Position numbers and translations under genes: made by a program. Of a stretch of 60,000 bases of DNA, positions 50,701-60,000 are shown in pieces. The notes under the pieces were generated by a model. The model saw only the letters and a list, made by a program, of their open reading frames with translations. It was not told where the DNA came from and did not search any database. This stretch comes from Antedon mediterranea. Its lineage: Eukaryota > Echinodermata > Crinoidea > Comatulida > Antedonidae. The stretch is from positions 3,226,001-3,286,000 of the forward strand of contig NC_092679.1 of NCBI RefSeq assembly GCF_964355755.1, read 5' to 3'. The number at the start of each line of letters is the position of its first letter. Position 1 is the first letter of the stretch.

Positions 50701-53700
50701 TTTTGTTATGAGGCTGTCGATATCATCTATATACAAAAAATGCTACCTTTAAGTAACAAAATTTAATAGCATTAGCTCTTCAGATTAAAATTAACACTTA
50801 TGATTTTAGAAAAGGAAAGTAGCAATAAAAAAGAAAGAATTTGTAACAAATGGGTTAAAAAATATACTATAAAAATGTATTTCTTATTTTATTTAAAAAA
50901 TCATGAGTCTCCTCTCCTTAATTGCCTAAGTCACACAGCTGACTTAGGCAGAAACACAAAAAACGATCTGAGCATGTGCAAATAAATGCACTCAGATAAT
51001 GTACAGAGGGCAGTATAATGATATAAGCAGTGAGTTAGGCAGATCATAAGTCAGCTCTCCTTAATTGCCTAAGTCACACAGCTGACTTAGGCAGAAACAC
51101 AAAAAATATAGTATATTGATATAAGCAGTGAGTTAGGCAGATCATAAGTCAGCTCTCCTTAATTGCCTAAGTCACACAGCTGATTTGGGCAGAAACACAA
51201 CAAATATAGTATATTGATATAAGCAGTGAGTTAGGCAGAAAAACAAAAACAAAATTATGACTTAGACACTTTTGTTATGAGGCTGTCGATATCATCTATA
51301 TACAAAAAAATGCTACCTTTAAGTAACAAAATTTAATAGCATTAGCTCTTCAGATTAAAATTAACACTGATGATTTTAGAAAAGGAAAGTAGCAATAAAA
51401 GAGAAAGAATTTGTAACAAATGGGTTAAAAAATATACTATAAAAATGTATTTCTTATTTTATTTAAAAAATCATGAGTCTCCTCTCCTTAATTGCCTAAG
51501 TCAGCTGTGTGACTTAGGCAGAAACAAAAAAAACGATCTGATCATGTGCAAATGTATATAAAAGCACTCAGAAAATGTACAGAGGGCAGTATAATGATAT
51601 AAGCAGTGAGTTAGGTAGATCATAAATCAGCTCTCCTTAATTGCCTAAGTCACACAGCTGACTTAGGCAGAAACACAACAAATATAGTATATTGATATAA
51701 GCAGTGAGTTAGGCAGAAAAACAAAAACAAAATTATGATTTAGACACTTTTGTTATGAGGCTGTCGATATCATCTATATACAAAAAATGCTACCTTTAAG
51801 TAACAAAATGTAATAGCATTAATAGCTCTTCAGATTAAAATTAACACTGATGATTTTAGAAAAGGTAAGTAGCAATAAAGAGAGAAAGAAATTGTAACAA
51901 ATGGGTTAAAAAATATACTATAAAAATGTATTTCTTATTTTATTTAAAAAATCATGAGTCTCCTCTCCTTAATTGCCTAAGTCACACAGCTGACTTAGGC
52001 AGAAACACAAAAAACGATCTGAGCATGTGCAAATGTATATAAAAGCACTCAGATAATGTACAGAGGGCAGTATAATGATATAAGCAGTGAGTTAGGCAGA
52101 TCATAAGTCAGCTCTCCTTAATTGCCTAAGTCAAACAGCTGACTTAGGCAGAAACACAAAAAATATAGTATATTGATATAAGCAGTGAGTTAGGCAGATC
52201 ATAAGTCAGCTCTCCTTAATTGCCTAAGTCACACAGCTGATTTGGGCAGAAACACAACAAATATAGTATATTGATATAAGCAGTGAGTTAGGCAGAAAAA
52301 CAAAAACAAAATTATGACTTAGACACTTTTGTTATGAGGCTGTCGATATCATCTATATACAAAAAAATGCTACCTTTAAGTAACAAAATTTAATAGCATT
52401 AGCTCTTCAGATTAAAATTAACACTTATGATTTTAGAAAAGGAAAGTAGCAATAAAAGAGAAAGAATTTGTAACAAATGGGTTAAAAAATATACTATAAA
52501 AATGTATTTCTTATTTTATTAAAAAAATCATGAGTCTCCTCTCCTTAATTGCCTAAGTCAGCTGTGGGACTTAGGCAGAAACACAAAAAACTATCTGAGC
52601 ATGTGCAAATGTATATAAAAGCACTAAGAAAATGTACAGAGGGCAGTATAATGATATAAGCAGTGAGTTAGGTAGATCATAAGTCAGCTCTCCTTAATTG
52701 CCTAAGTCACACAGCTGATTTTGGCAGAAACACAACAAATATAGTATATTGATATAAGCAGTGAGTTAGGCAGAAAAACAAAAACAAAATTATGACTTAG
52801 ACACTTTTGTTATGAGGCTGTCGATATCATCTATATACAAAAAATGCTACCTTTAAGTAACAAAATTTAATAGCATTAGCTCTTCAGATTAAAATTAAAA
52901 CTGATGATTTTAGAAAAGGAAAGTAGCAATAAAAGAGAAAGAATTTGTAACAAATGGGTTAAAAAATATACTATAAAAATGTATTTCTTATTTTATTAAA
53001 AAAATCATGAGTCTCCTCTCCTTAATTGCCTAAGTCACACAGCTGACTTAGGCAGAAACACAAAAAACGATCTGAGCATGTGCAAATGTATATAAAAGCA
53101 CTCAGATAATGTACAGAGGGCAGTATAATGATATAAGCAGTGAGTTAGGCAGATCATAAGTCAGCTCTCCTTAATTGCCTAAGTCACACAGCTGACTTAG
53201 GCAGAAACACAAAAAATATAGTATATTGATATAAGCAGTGAGTTAGGGAGATCATAAGTCAGCTCTCCTTAATTGCCTAAGTCACACAGCTGATTTGGGC
53301 AGAAACACAACAAATATAGTATATTGATATAAGCAGTGAGTTAGGCAGAAAAACAAAAACAAAATTATGACTTAGACACTTTTGTTATGAGGCTGTCGAT
53401 ATCATCTATATACAAAAAATGCTACCTTTAAGTAACAAAATTTAATAGCATTAGCTCTTCAGATTAAAATTAACACTGATGATTTTAGAAAAGGAAAGTA
53501 GCAATAAAAGAGAAAGAATTTGTAACAAATGGGTTAAAAAATATACTATAAAAATGCATTTCTTATTTTATTTAAAAAATCATGAGTCTCCTCTCCTTAA
53601 TTTCCTAAGTCAGCTGTGTGACTTAGGCAGAAACACAAAAAACGATCTGAGCATGTGCAAATGTATATAAAAGCACTCAGAAAATGTACAGAGGGCAGAA

Positions 53701-56700
53701 TAATGATATAAGCAGTGAGTTAGGTAGATCATAAGTCAGCTCTCCTTAATTGCCTAAGTCACACAGCTGACTTAGACAGAAACACAACAAATATAGTATA
53801 TTGATATAAGCAGTGAGTTAGGCAGAAAAACAAAAACAAAATTATGATTTAGACACTTTTGTTATGAGGCTGTCGATATCATCTATATACAAAAAATGCT
53901 ACCTTTAAGTAACAAAATGTAATAGCATTAGCTCTTCGGATTAAAATTAACACTGATGATTTTAGAAAAGGAAAGTAGCAATAAAAGAGAAAGAATTTGT
54001 AACAAATGGGTTAAAAAATATACTATAAAAATGTATTTCTTATTTTATTTAAAAAATCATGAGTCTTATCTCCTTAATTGCCTAAGTCACACAGCTGACT
54101 TAGGCAGAAACCCAAATAACGATCTGAGCATGTGCAAATAAAAGCACTCAGATAATGTACAGAGGGCAGTATAATGATATGATATAAGCAGTGAGTTAGG
54201 CAGATCATAAGTCAGCTCTCCTTAATTGCCTAAGTCAAACAGCTGACTTAGGCAGAAACACAAAAAAATATAGTATATTGATATAAGCAGTGAGTTAGGC
54301 AGATCATAAGTCAGCTCTCCTTAATTGCCTAAGTCACACAGCTGATTTGGACAGAAACACAACAAATAGAGTATATTGATATTAGCAGTGAGTTAGGCAG
54401 AAAAACAAAAACAAAATTATGACTTAGACACTTTTGTTATGAGGCTGTCGATATCATCTATATACAAAAAATGCTACCTTTAAGTAACAAAATTTAATAG
54501 CATTAGCTCTTCAGATTAAAATTAACACTGATGATTTTAGAAAAGGAAAGTAGCAATAAAAGAGAAAGAATTTGTAACAAATGGGTTAAAAAATATACTA
54601 TAAAAATGTATTTCTTATTTTATTTAAAAAATCATGAGTCTCCTCTCCTTAATTGCCTAAGTCAGCTGTGTGACTTAGGCAGAAACAAAAAAAACGATCT
54701 GAGCATGTGCAAATGTATATAAAAGCACTCAGAAAATGTACAGAGGGCAGTATAATGATATAAGCAGTGAGTTAGGTAGATCATAAGTCAGCTCTCCTTA
54801 ATTGCCTAAGTCACACAGCTGACTTAGGCAGAAACACAACAAATATAGTATATTGATATAAGCAGTGAGTTAGGCAGAAAAACAAAAACAAAATTATGAT
54901 TTAGACACTTTTGTTATGAGGCTGTCGATATCATCTATATACAAAAAATGCTACCTTTAAGTAACAGAATGTAATAGCATTAATAGCTCTTCAGATTAAA
55001 ATTAACACTGATGATTTTAGAAAAGGTAAGTAGCAATAAAAGAGAAAGAATTTGTAACAAATGGGTTAAAAAATATACTATAAAAATGTATTTCTTATTT
55101 TATTTAAAAAATCATGAGTCTCCTCTCCTTAATTGCCTAAGTCACACAGCTGACTTAGGCAGAAACACAAAAAACGATCTGAGCATGTGCAAATGTATAT
55201 AAAAGCACTCAGATAATGTACAGAGGGCAGTATAATGATATAAGCAGTGAGTTAGGCAGATCATAAGTCAGCTCTCCTTAATTGCCTAAGTCAAACAGCT
55301 GACTTAGGCAGAAACACAAAAAATATAGTATATTGATATAAGCAGTGAGTTAGGCAGATCATAAGTCAGCTCTCCTTAATTGCCTAAGTCACACAGCTGA
55401 TTTGGGCAGAAACACAACAAATATAGTATATTGATATAAGCAGTGAGTTAGGCAGAAAAACAAAAACAAAATTATGACTTATACACTTTTGTTATGAGGC
55501 TGTCGATATCATCTATATACAAAAAAATGCTACCTTTAAGTAACAAAATTTAATAGCATTAGCTCTTCAGATTAAAATTAACACTTATGATTTTAGAAAA
55601 GGAAAGTAGCAATAAAAGAGAAAGAATTTGTAACAAATGGATTAAAAAATATACTATAAAAATGTATTTCTTATTTTATTAAAAAAATCATGAGTCTCCT
55701 CTCCTTAATTGCCTAAGTCAGCTGTGGGACTTAGGCAGAAACACAAAAAACTATCTGAGCATGTGCAAATGTATATAAAAGCACTCAGAAAATGTACAGA
55801 GGGCAGTATAATGATATAAGCAGTGAGTTAGGTAGATCATAAGTCAGCTCTCCTTAATTGCCTAAGTCACACAGCTGATTTTGGCAGAAACACAACAAAT
55901 ATAGTATATTGATATAAGCAGTGAGTTAGGCAGAAAAACAAAAACAAAATTATGACTTAGACACTTTTGTTATGAGGCTGTCGATATCATCTATATACAA
56001 AAAATGCTACCTTTAAGTAACAAAATTTAATAGCATTAGCTCTTCAGATTAAAATTAAAACTGATGATTTTAGAAAAGGAAAGTAGCAATAAAAGAGAAA
56101 GAATTTGTAACAAATGGGTTAAAAAATATACTATAAAAATGTATTTCTTATTTTATTTAAAAAATCATGAGTCTCCTCTCCTTAATTGCCTAAGTCACAC
56201 AGCTGACTTAGGCAGAAACACAAAAAACGATCTGAGCATGTGCAAATGTATATAAAAGCACTCAGATAATGTACAGAGGGCAGTATAATGATATAAGCAG
56301 TGAGTTAGGCAGATCATAAGTCAGCTCTCCTTAATTGCCTAAGTCACACAGCTGACTTAGGCAGAAACACAAAAAATATAGTATATTGATATAAGCAGTG
56401 AGTTAGGGAGATCATAAGTCAGCTCTCCTTAATTGCCTAAGTCACACAGCTGATTTGGGCAGAAACACAACAAATATAGTATATTGATATAAGCAGTGAG
56501 TTAGGCAGAAAAACAAAAACAAAATTATGACTTAGACACTTTTGTTATGAGGCTGTCGATATCATCTATATACAAAAAATGCTACCTTTAAGTAACAAAA
56601 TTTAATAGCATTAGCTCTTCAGATTAAAATTAACACTGATGATTTTAGAAAAGGAAAGTAGCAATAAAAGAGAAAGAATTTGTAACAAATGCGTTAAAAA

Positions 56701-57720
56701 ATATACTATAAAAATGTATTTCTTATTTTATTAAAAAAATCATGAGTCTCCTCTCCTTAATTGCCTAAGTCAGCTGTGTGACTTAGGCAGAAACAAAAAA
56801 AACGATCTGAGCATGTGCAAATGTATATAAAAGCACTCAGAAAATGTACAGAGGGCAGTATAAATGATATAAGCAGTGAGTTAGGTAGATCATAAGTCAG
56901 CTCTCCTTAATTGCCTAAGTCACACAGCTAACTTAGGCAGAAACACAACAAATATAGTATATTGATATAAGCAGTGAGTTAGGCAGATCATAAGTCAGCT
57001 CTCCTTAATTGCCTAAGTCACACAGCTGATTTGGGCAGAAACACAACAAATATAGTATATTGATATAAGCAGTGAGTTAGGCAGAAAAACAAAAACAAAA
57101 TTATGACTTAGACACTTTTGTTATGAGGCTGTCGATATCATTTATATACAAAAAATGCTACCTTTAAGTAACAAAATTTAATAGCATTAGCTCTTCAGAT
57201 TAAAATTAACACTGATGATTTTATAAAAGGAAAGTAGCAATAAAAGAGAAAGAATTTGTAACAAATGGGTTAAAAAATATACTATAAAAATGTATTTCTT
57301 ATTTTATTTAAAAAATCATGAGTCTCCTCTCCTTAATTGCCTAAGTCAGCTGTGTGACTTAGGCAGAAACACAAAAAACGACCTGAGCATGTGCAAATGT
57401 ATATAAAAGCACTCAGATAATGGACAGAGGGCAGTATAATGATATAAGCAGTGAGTTAGGCATATCATAAGTCAGCTCTCCTTAATTGCCTAAGTCACAC
57501 AGCTGACTTAGGCAGAAACACACAAAATATAGTATATTGATATAAACAGTGAGTTCGGCAGATCATAAGTCAGCTCTCCTTAATTGCCTAAGTCACACAG
57601 CTGACTTGGGCAGAAACACAAAAAATATAGTATATTGATATAAGCAGTGAGTTAGGCAGAAAAAAAAAATTATATCTTAGACACTTTGTTATGAGGCTGT
57701 CGATATCATCTATATACAAA
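35779..57720 (+). repeat. 22-kb tandem array, ~41 units of ~480 or ~575 bp
   Basis: Head-to-tail units, each with an AT-rich ~190-bp core (from GATGATTTTAGAAAAGG to AATCATGAGTCTCC) and one, two or sometimes three copies of a ~95-bp module containing the hairpin GCCTAAGTCA / CACAGC / TGACTTAGGC. Extra modules explain the 480- and 575-bp forms. Linked variants define two classes: one with AAAAGGTAAGTAG and ATTAATAGCTC, the other with AAAAGGAAAGTAG and ATTAGCTC. Higher-order repeats are visible: the rare marker ATAAGTAAGCTC recurs near 42114, 44634 and 47220 (about 2.55 kb, five units), and GCTGTGGGAC recurs at 52561 and 55721 (3160 bp). The unit at about 43470 lacks its core. The repeated 61-63-codon open frame is judged non-coding. 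Confidence 0.92.
36716..36741 (+). repeat. First flipped-loop copy of the array hairpin
   Basis: Here the 26-bp hairpin reads GCCTAAGTCA / GCTGTG / TGACTTAGGC, the exact reverse complement of the usual form with loop CACAGC. Other flipped copies start at about 39869, 43489, 51494, 52551 (with a G change), 53603, 54655, 55711 (with the same G change), 56763 and 57339. Confidence 0.9.
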
Positions 57721-57880
57721 CAAGGCCATATAGATGGCTGCAGTAGCGTGCTCATTAGTTTTTACCGACCGACCGACCAACCTACCAACTGACCGAAATT
57801 ACTGAACATGTTTAAAAATGTTGAAATGTTTAAAAACATTTATATTTTTTTAATTTACACGTGCGTAGCCTGTCACTTTT
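57721..57880. other. Non-repeat junction with an ACCG microsatellite
   Basis: 160 bp between the end of the 22-kb array and the resumed palindromic satellite. It contains ACCGACCGACCGACC and variants near 57764-57797 and a short pair of AACATGTTTAAAAATGTT-like repeats. Possibly the trailing end of whatever inserted; no terminal inverted repeat with the left edge is evident. Confidence 0.5.
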
Positions 57881-58612
57881 GGAAAATTTGTCCTTTTTGA
57901 AAAAATCCCTGTAATATATATAGTACAGGGAAATTTTCGAAAAATCGCCAATTTTCCAATTTTTTATTTGTTGACATAAATGGTTACTATAGCATAATAA
58001 ATATGCGCAGAGTCGAATAATGGGTTCAGCGCATGCCAATTGTCCTATAGTAACCAGTTTTATCGAAAAATAAAAAGGTCGAAAATTTGTTCTTTAAAAA
58101 AAAAATCCCTGTAGGCCTACTGTAGTACAGGGAAATTTTCGAAAAATGGCTAATTTTCGACCCCTTTATTTTTTGACATAAATGGTTACTATAGCATAAT
58201 AAACATGCGCAGAGTCGAATAATGCGTTCTGCGCATGTCAATTGTGCAATAGTTACCACATTTGACATAAATGGTTACTATAGCATAATGAACATGCGCA
58301 GAGTCGAATAATGGGTTCTGCGAATGTCCATTGTGCTATAGTAACCAGTTTCATCGAAAAATAAAAAGGTCGAAAATTGACCATTTTTAAAAAAAATCCC
58401 TGTACTATAGTACTTTATAGAAATATAAAGGTCGAAAATTGGCCATTTTTTGAAAAAATCCATGTACTATAGTACAGGGAAATTTTCGAAAAATGGCCGA
58501 TTTTCGACCCTTTTATTTTTTGACATAAATGGTTAATATAGCATAATAAACATGCGCAGAGGCGAATAATGGGTTCTGCGCATGTTTATTATGCTATAGT
58601 AACCATTTATGT
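57881..58612. repeat. Satellite of alternating palindromes, right block
   Basis: Same units and same orientation as 32811-35778. It resumes about 25 bp further along the unit than the point where the left block stops (left ends in CAGTTTT, right begins GGAAAATTTGTCC). It ends at TGCTATAGTAACCATTTAT next to the Penelope-like fragment. Confidence 0.88.
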
Positions 58613-58640
58613 ATCTGGTTTTCAGTTTAAAACCAGATAC
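58611..58640. repeat. Perfect hairpin at the satellite / Penelope junction
   Basis: Arms GTATCTGGTTTT (58611-58622) and AAAACCAGATAC (58629-58640) with a 6-base loop CAGTTT. The right arm is already Penelope coding sequence, so the left arm could be a short inverted copy made at insertion. Confidence 0.8.
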
Positions 58641-58934
58641 AGAAACCATACGTCTTCATTCCGGAATGAAAAACTAAGAAATGCAACGGAACTCAGTAAA
58701 TATATATGGACACTTAAAGACTCTAAAACAAATTACTCAATTAAATGGAAAATTATTAAGAAATGCAAACCTTACTCAAATATTAACAAAAGATGTAATT
58801 TATGTATATATGAAAAGTATGTTATTATATGTCAACCAGAGCTATGCTCACTGAACCGTAAGAACGAGTTAGTCTCTACTTGTAGACATAGGAAAAAATT
58901 CTTACTAAATTGCAGATCCAAACAGTTTATCTAA
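58620..58934 (+). pseudogene. Penelope-like element, C-terminal part of the GIY-YIG endonuclease, 5'-truncated
   Basis: The frame from about 58620 to the TAA at 58932-58934 gives ~104 residues typical of the end of Penelope-like retroelement proteins: [44 protein letters not shown], then [10 protein letters not shown]. In these elements a reverse transcriptase is followed by a GIY-YIG endonuclease. The reverse transcriptase and the GIY and YIG strands themselves are missing, so this is a dead 5'-truncated copy. The open frame continues upstream into satellite DNA from 58569, but that part is not element sequence. The short spacing to the hammerhead ribozyme at 59008 fits one element. Confidence 0.82.
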
Positions 58935-59007
58935 AACAATAGGCTATTGTATACGACTTCCTGATGACTCACTTTTATTAAGCACTATGAGACAACTGTG
59001 TCACTTA

Positions 59008-59081
59008 TGTTTTAAATTTCACCTGAAGAGTGCGGCCAGCTACATACGGTCGTACGAAACAAATTTGTAGTGATTAAAACA
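59008..59081 (+). ncRNA. Hammerhead ribozyme, type I, of the Penelope-like element
   Basis: All conserved core positions are present: CTGAAGA (CUGANGA) at 59023-59029, GAAA at 59056-59059, and a TA before the predicted cleavage after A59069. Stem II is GTGCGGCC (59030-59037) with GGTCGTAC (59048-59055): eight pairs, two of them G-U, with a 10-base loop. Stem III is minimal, ACA...TGT around AATT. Stem I pairs TCAC (59019-59022) with GTGA (59070-59073), then after an internal loop TGTTTT (59008-59013) with AAAACA (59076-59081). Hammerheads of this minimal type I form are known in Penelope-like elements. Short stem III usually means weak activity as a monomer. Confidence 0.82.
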
Positions 59082-59114
59082 ATGAAGTAACCAAGTTTTC
59101 TGCTGTTATTTTAT

Positions 59115-59444
59115 TTATTTATGCTCTACCTTGGTATTGAGCACTCTATCCAAACGGTCTGAAAATTTCAACCTGAATATATATTTTATATATCTAAGTA
59201 GACTCTGGTTATTTGATTCAAATTGAAGTTTCTGTTGCACATATTTTGAAAGCTTAACAATCATGGTTTTATATGTTTTATTGTGTTCTTTGAAGATCTT
59301 ACTTTGCGATATATACACATAAATTTTAGCCAAGAAGTGTCGGCCTAGTCCATTTTCATTTTTAAAAACTGCCATAAAAGCAGTTAATAATCTATCGAAT
59401 TTAAGTTGTTCCGATTCTGTTTTAAAACGAATAACGGAAAGGAA
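59115..59444 (-). CDS. Unrecognised minus-strand reading frame, possible terminal exon
   Basis: The frame is open from a stop near 59460 to its own stop at 59115-59117. Just inside it a minus-strand ATGTCAG could be a splice acceptor, leaving about 109 residues that start FLSVIRFKTESEQLKFDRLL and end RLDRVLNTKVEHK. It is Lys/Phe/Leu/Tyr-rich with no motif I recognise. The first ATG in frame is at 59375. It may be the last exon of a gene lying to the right, a piece of a mobile element, or chance in AT-rich DNA. The only support is the length of the open frame. Confidence 0.22.
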   Translation of the reverse strand, partial: FLSVIRFKTESEQLKFDRLLTAFMAVFKNENGLGRHFLAKIYVYISQSKIFKEHNKTYKTMIVKLSKYVQQKLQFESNNQSLLRYIKYIFRLKFSDRLDRVLNTKVEHK

Positions 59445-59685
59445 CTGACATGAAGATTGTCATACGATTTCAAAGTCTTTACACTGTGGATTATGTTCAT
59501 CGGCATTGAATATTGGTTGTACTGCTATTGATATAATACCATCGGCAAGTTTTGGCAAAAGCTTTCTGAGAAAAAAAAAGATTTCTTAAAATGAATTTTC
59601 TTCTACAACAATGTTAAATGTCCAAATCCTATTGTCTTCATTGTAATCCCAGAAAGTAATTTAATTTAATATTTAAAAGGGTACC

Positions 59686-59853
59686 TAAAGCTCTGTCTAC
59701 ACTATCAAACTAGTTTGACAAAAAAACTGTGATGTGCACAAATATGGTAGTGATATGCTTAAATATGGTAGTGATATGACATCATCATATCCATATATGT
59801 GCACATCAATTTTTGTTGTCACATAAAGTTTGATAGTGTTAGACGGAGCCTTA
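59686..59853. mobile_element. MITE family A, copy 3 (full length)
   Basis: About 168 bp. The left end reads TAAAGCTCTGTCTACACTAT and the right end on the minus strand TAAGGCTCCGTCTAACACTA, followed by CAAACTTTATGTGACAA. The interior has two ATATGGTAGTGATATG words. This is the most complete of three copies in the window. Confidence 0.8.
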
Positions 59854-60000
59854 GTTTGATGTTAAAGAAAGTTGAAATTAATCTGATTATGATTATTATC
59901 ATTATCTATGTACCTTTATTTTTCTATTTATATAATTATTGTACAGTAATCTCATTGTAATGTTTTTTCTATTTGGTTAATGGCCTCTGTTTAAAGTCTA
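59854..60000. other. AT-rich end of window, nothing recognised
   Basis: Short AT-rich tail with no supported feature. Confidence 0.5.

Noticed and set aside
36030-56255. Over 30 nearly identical 61-63-codon open frames starting MILEK in the 22-kb array
   Set aside because: They are copies of one satellite unit. Some units have lost or broken the frame, the C-terminus runs through the hairpin and changes when the hairpin flips, and no signal, domain or composition suggests a peptide.
35779-57720. CRISPR-like regular repeats
   Set aside because: Units are long, contiguous and near-identical with no unique spacers, in a eukaryotic genome.
35779-57720. Tandem RNA gene cluster (5S, tRNA or snRNA)
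   Set aside because: No A/B box pair, no 5S-like internal control region and no snRNA core. A TATA-like word is present in some units only.
58953-58970. A second hammerhead core starting at CTGATGA (58961)
   Set aside because: No matching GAAA and cleavage triplet with stems follow; only the 59023 core folds.

Overview
The window is eukaryotic and AT-rich. It carries three intron-containing protein genes, all on the + strand, and two very large repeat blocks. The gene content (a ciliary dynein-assembly factor, a Golgi ACBD3, a cytosolic HSP90 with an intron in its 5' leader), the frequent AGGCCTA-type words and the mix of short inverted-repeat transposons, tRNA-derived SINEs and a Penelope-like retroelement fit a non-vertebrate animal. 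A deuterostome such as an echinoderm is my best guess, but that is an inference.

Layout. 1-4656: 3' part of ACBD3 (eight coding exons visible; the first exon lies upstream of the window). 4657-6233: intergenic DNA with a 38-bp minisatellite. 6243-19223: a 12,981-bp foldback element. It has 155-158-bp outer inverted termini, inner arms of about 37 and 33 tandem copies of a ~182-bp unit in opposite orientation, almost no loop, and a perfect 9-bp target duplication CCCTCGCAC on each side. 19352-24159: DNAAF2/Kintoun (four coding exons, 940 residues); the foldback element sits only ~120 bp upstream of its start codon. 25800-32720: a complete cytosolic HSP90 gene (5'-leader exon plus 11 coding exons, 727 residues) with perfect heat shock elements. 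32811-35778 and 57881-58612: a satellite of alternating palindromes, split by 35779-57720, a 22-kb array of about 41 units of ~480 or ~575 bp. 58613-59100: 3' end of a Penelope-like element, with GIY-YIG-type C-terminal coding and a hammerhead ribozyme whose conserved core is complete. 59100-60000: an unrecognised minus-strand reading frame and a short MITE.

Links between genes. DNAAF2 is a PIH-family co-factor that works with HSP70/HSP90 in folding axonemal dynein arms, and here it lies directly upstream of an HSP90 gene in the same orientation. A perfect three-module heat shock element is present in the DNAAF2 leader as well as upstream of HSP90. An RFX-type X-box lies between the two genes. 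A forkhead-type GTAAACA site lies just outside the left end of the foldback element, so the insertion appears to have moved it 13 kb away from DNAAF2.

Most interesting: the foldback element (about 70 units, most carrying a YY1-like AAAATGGCGG word), the hammerhead ribozyme, and a hairpin in the 22-kb array that is present in both orientations. All family calls come from reading the sequence; no database search was run.
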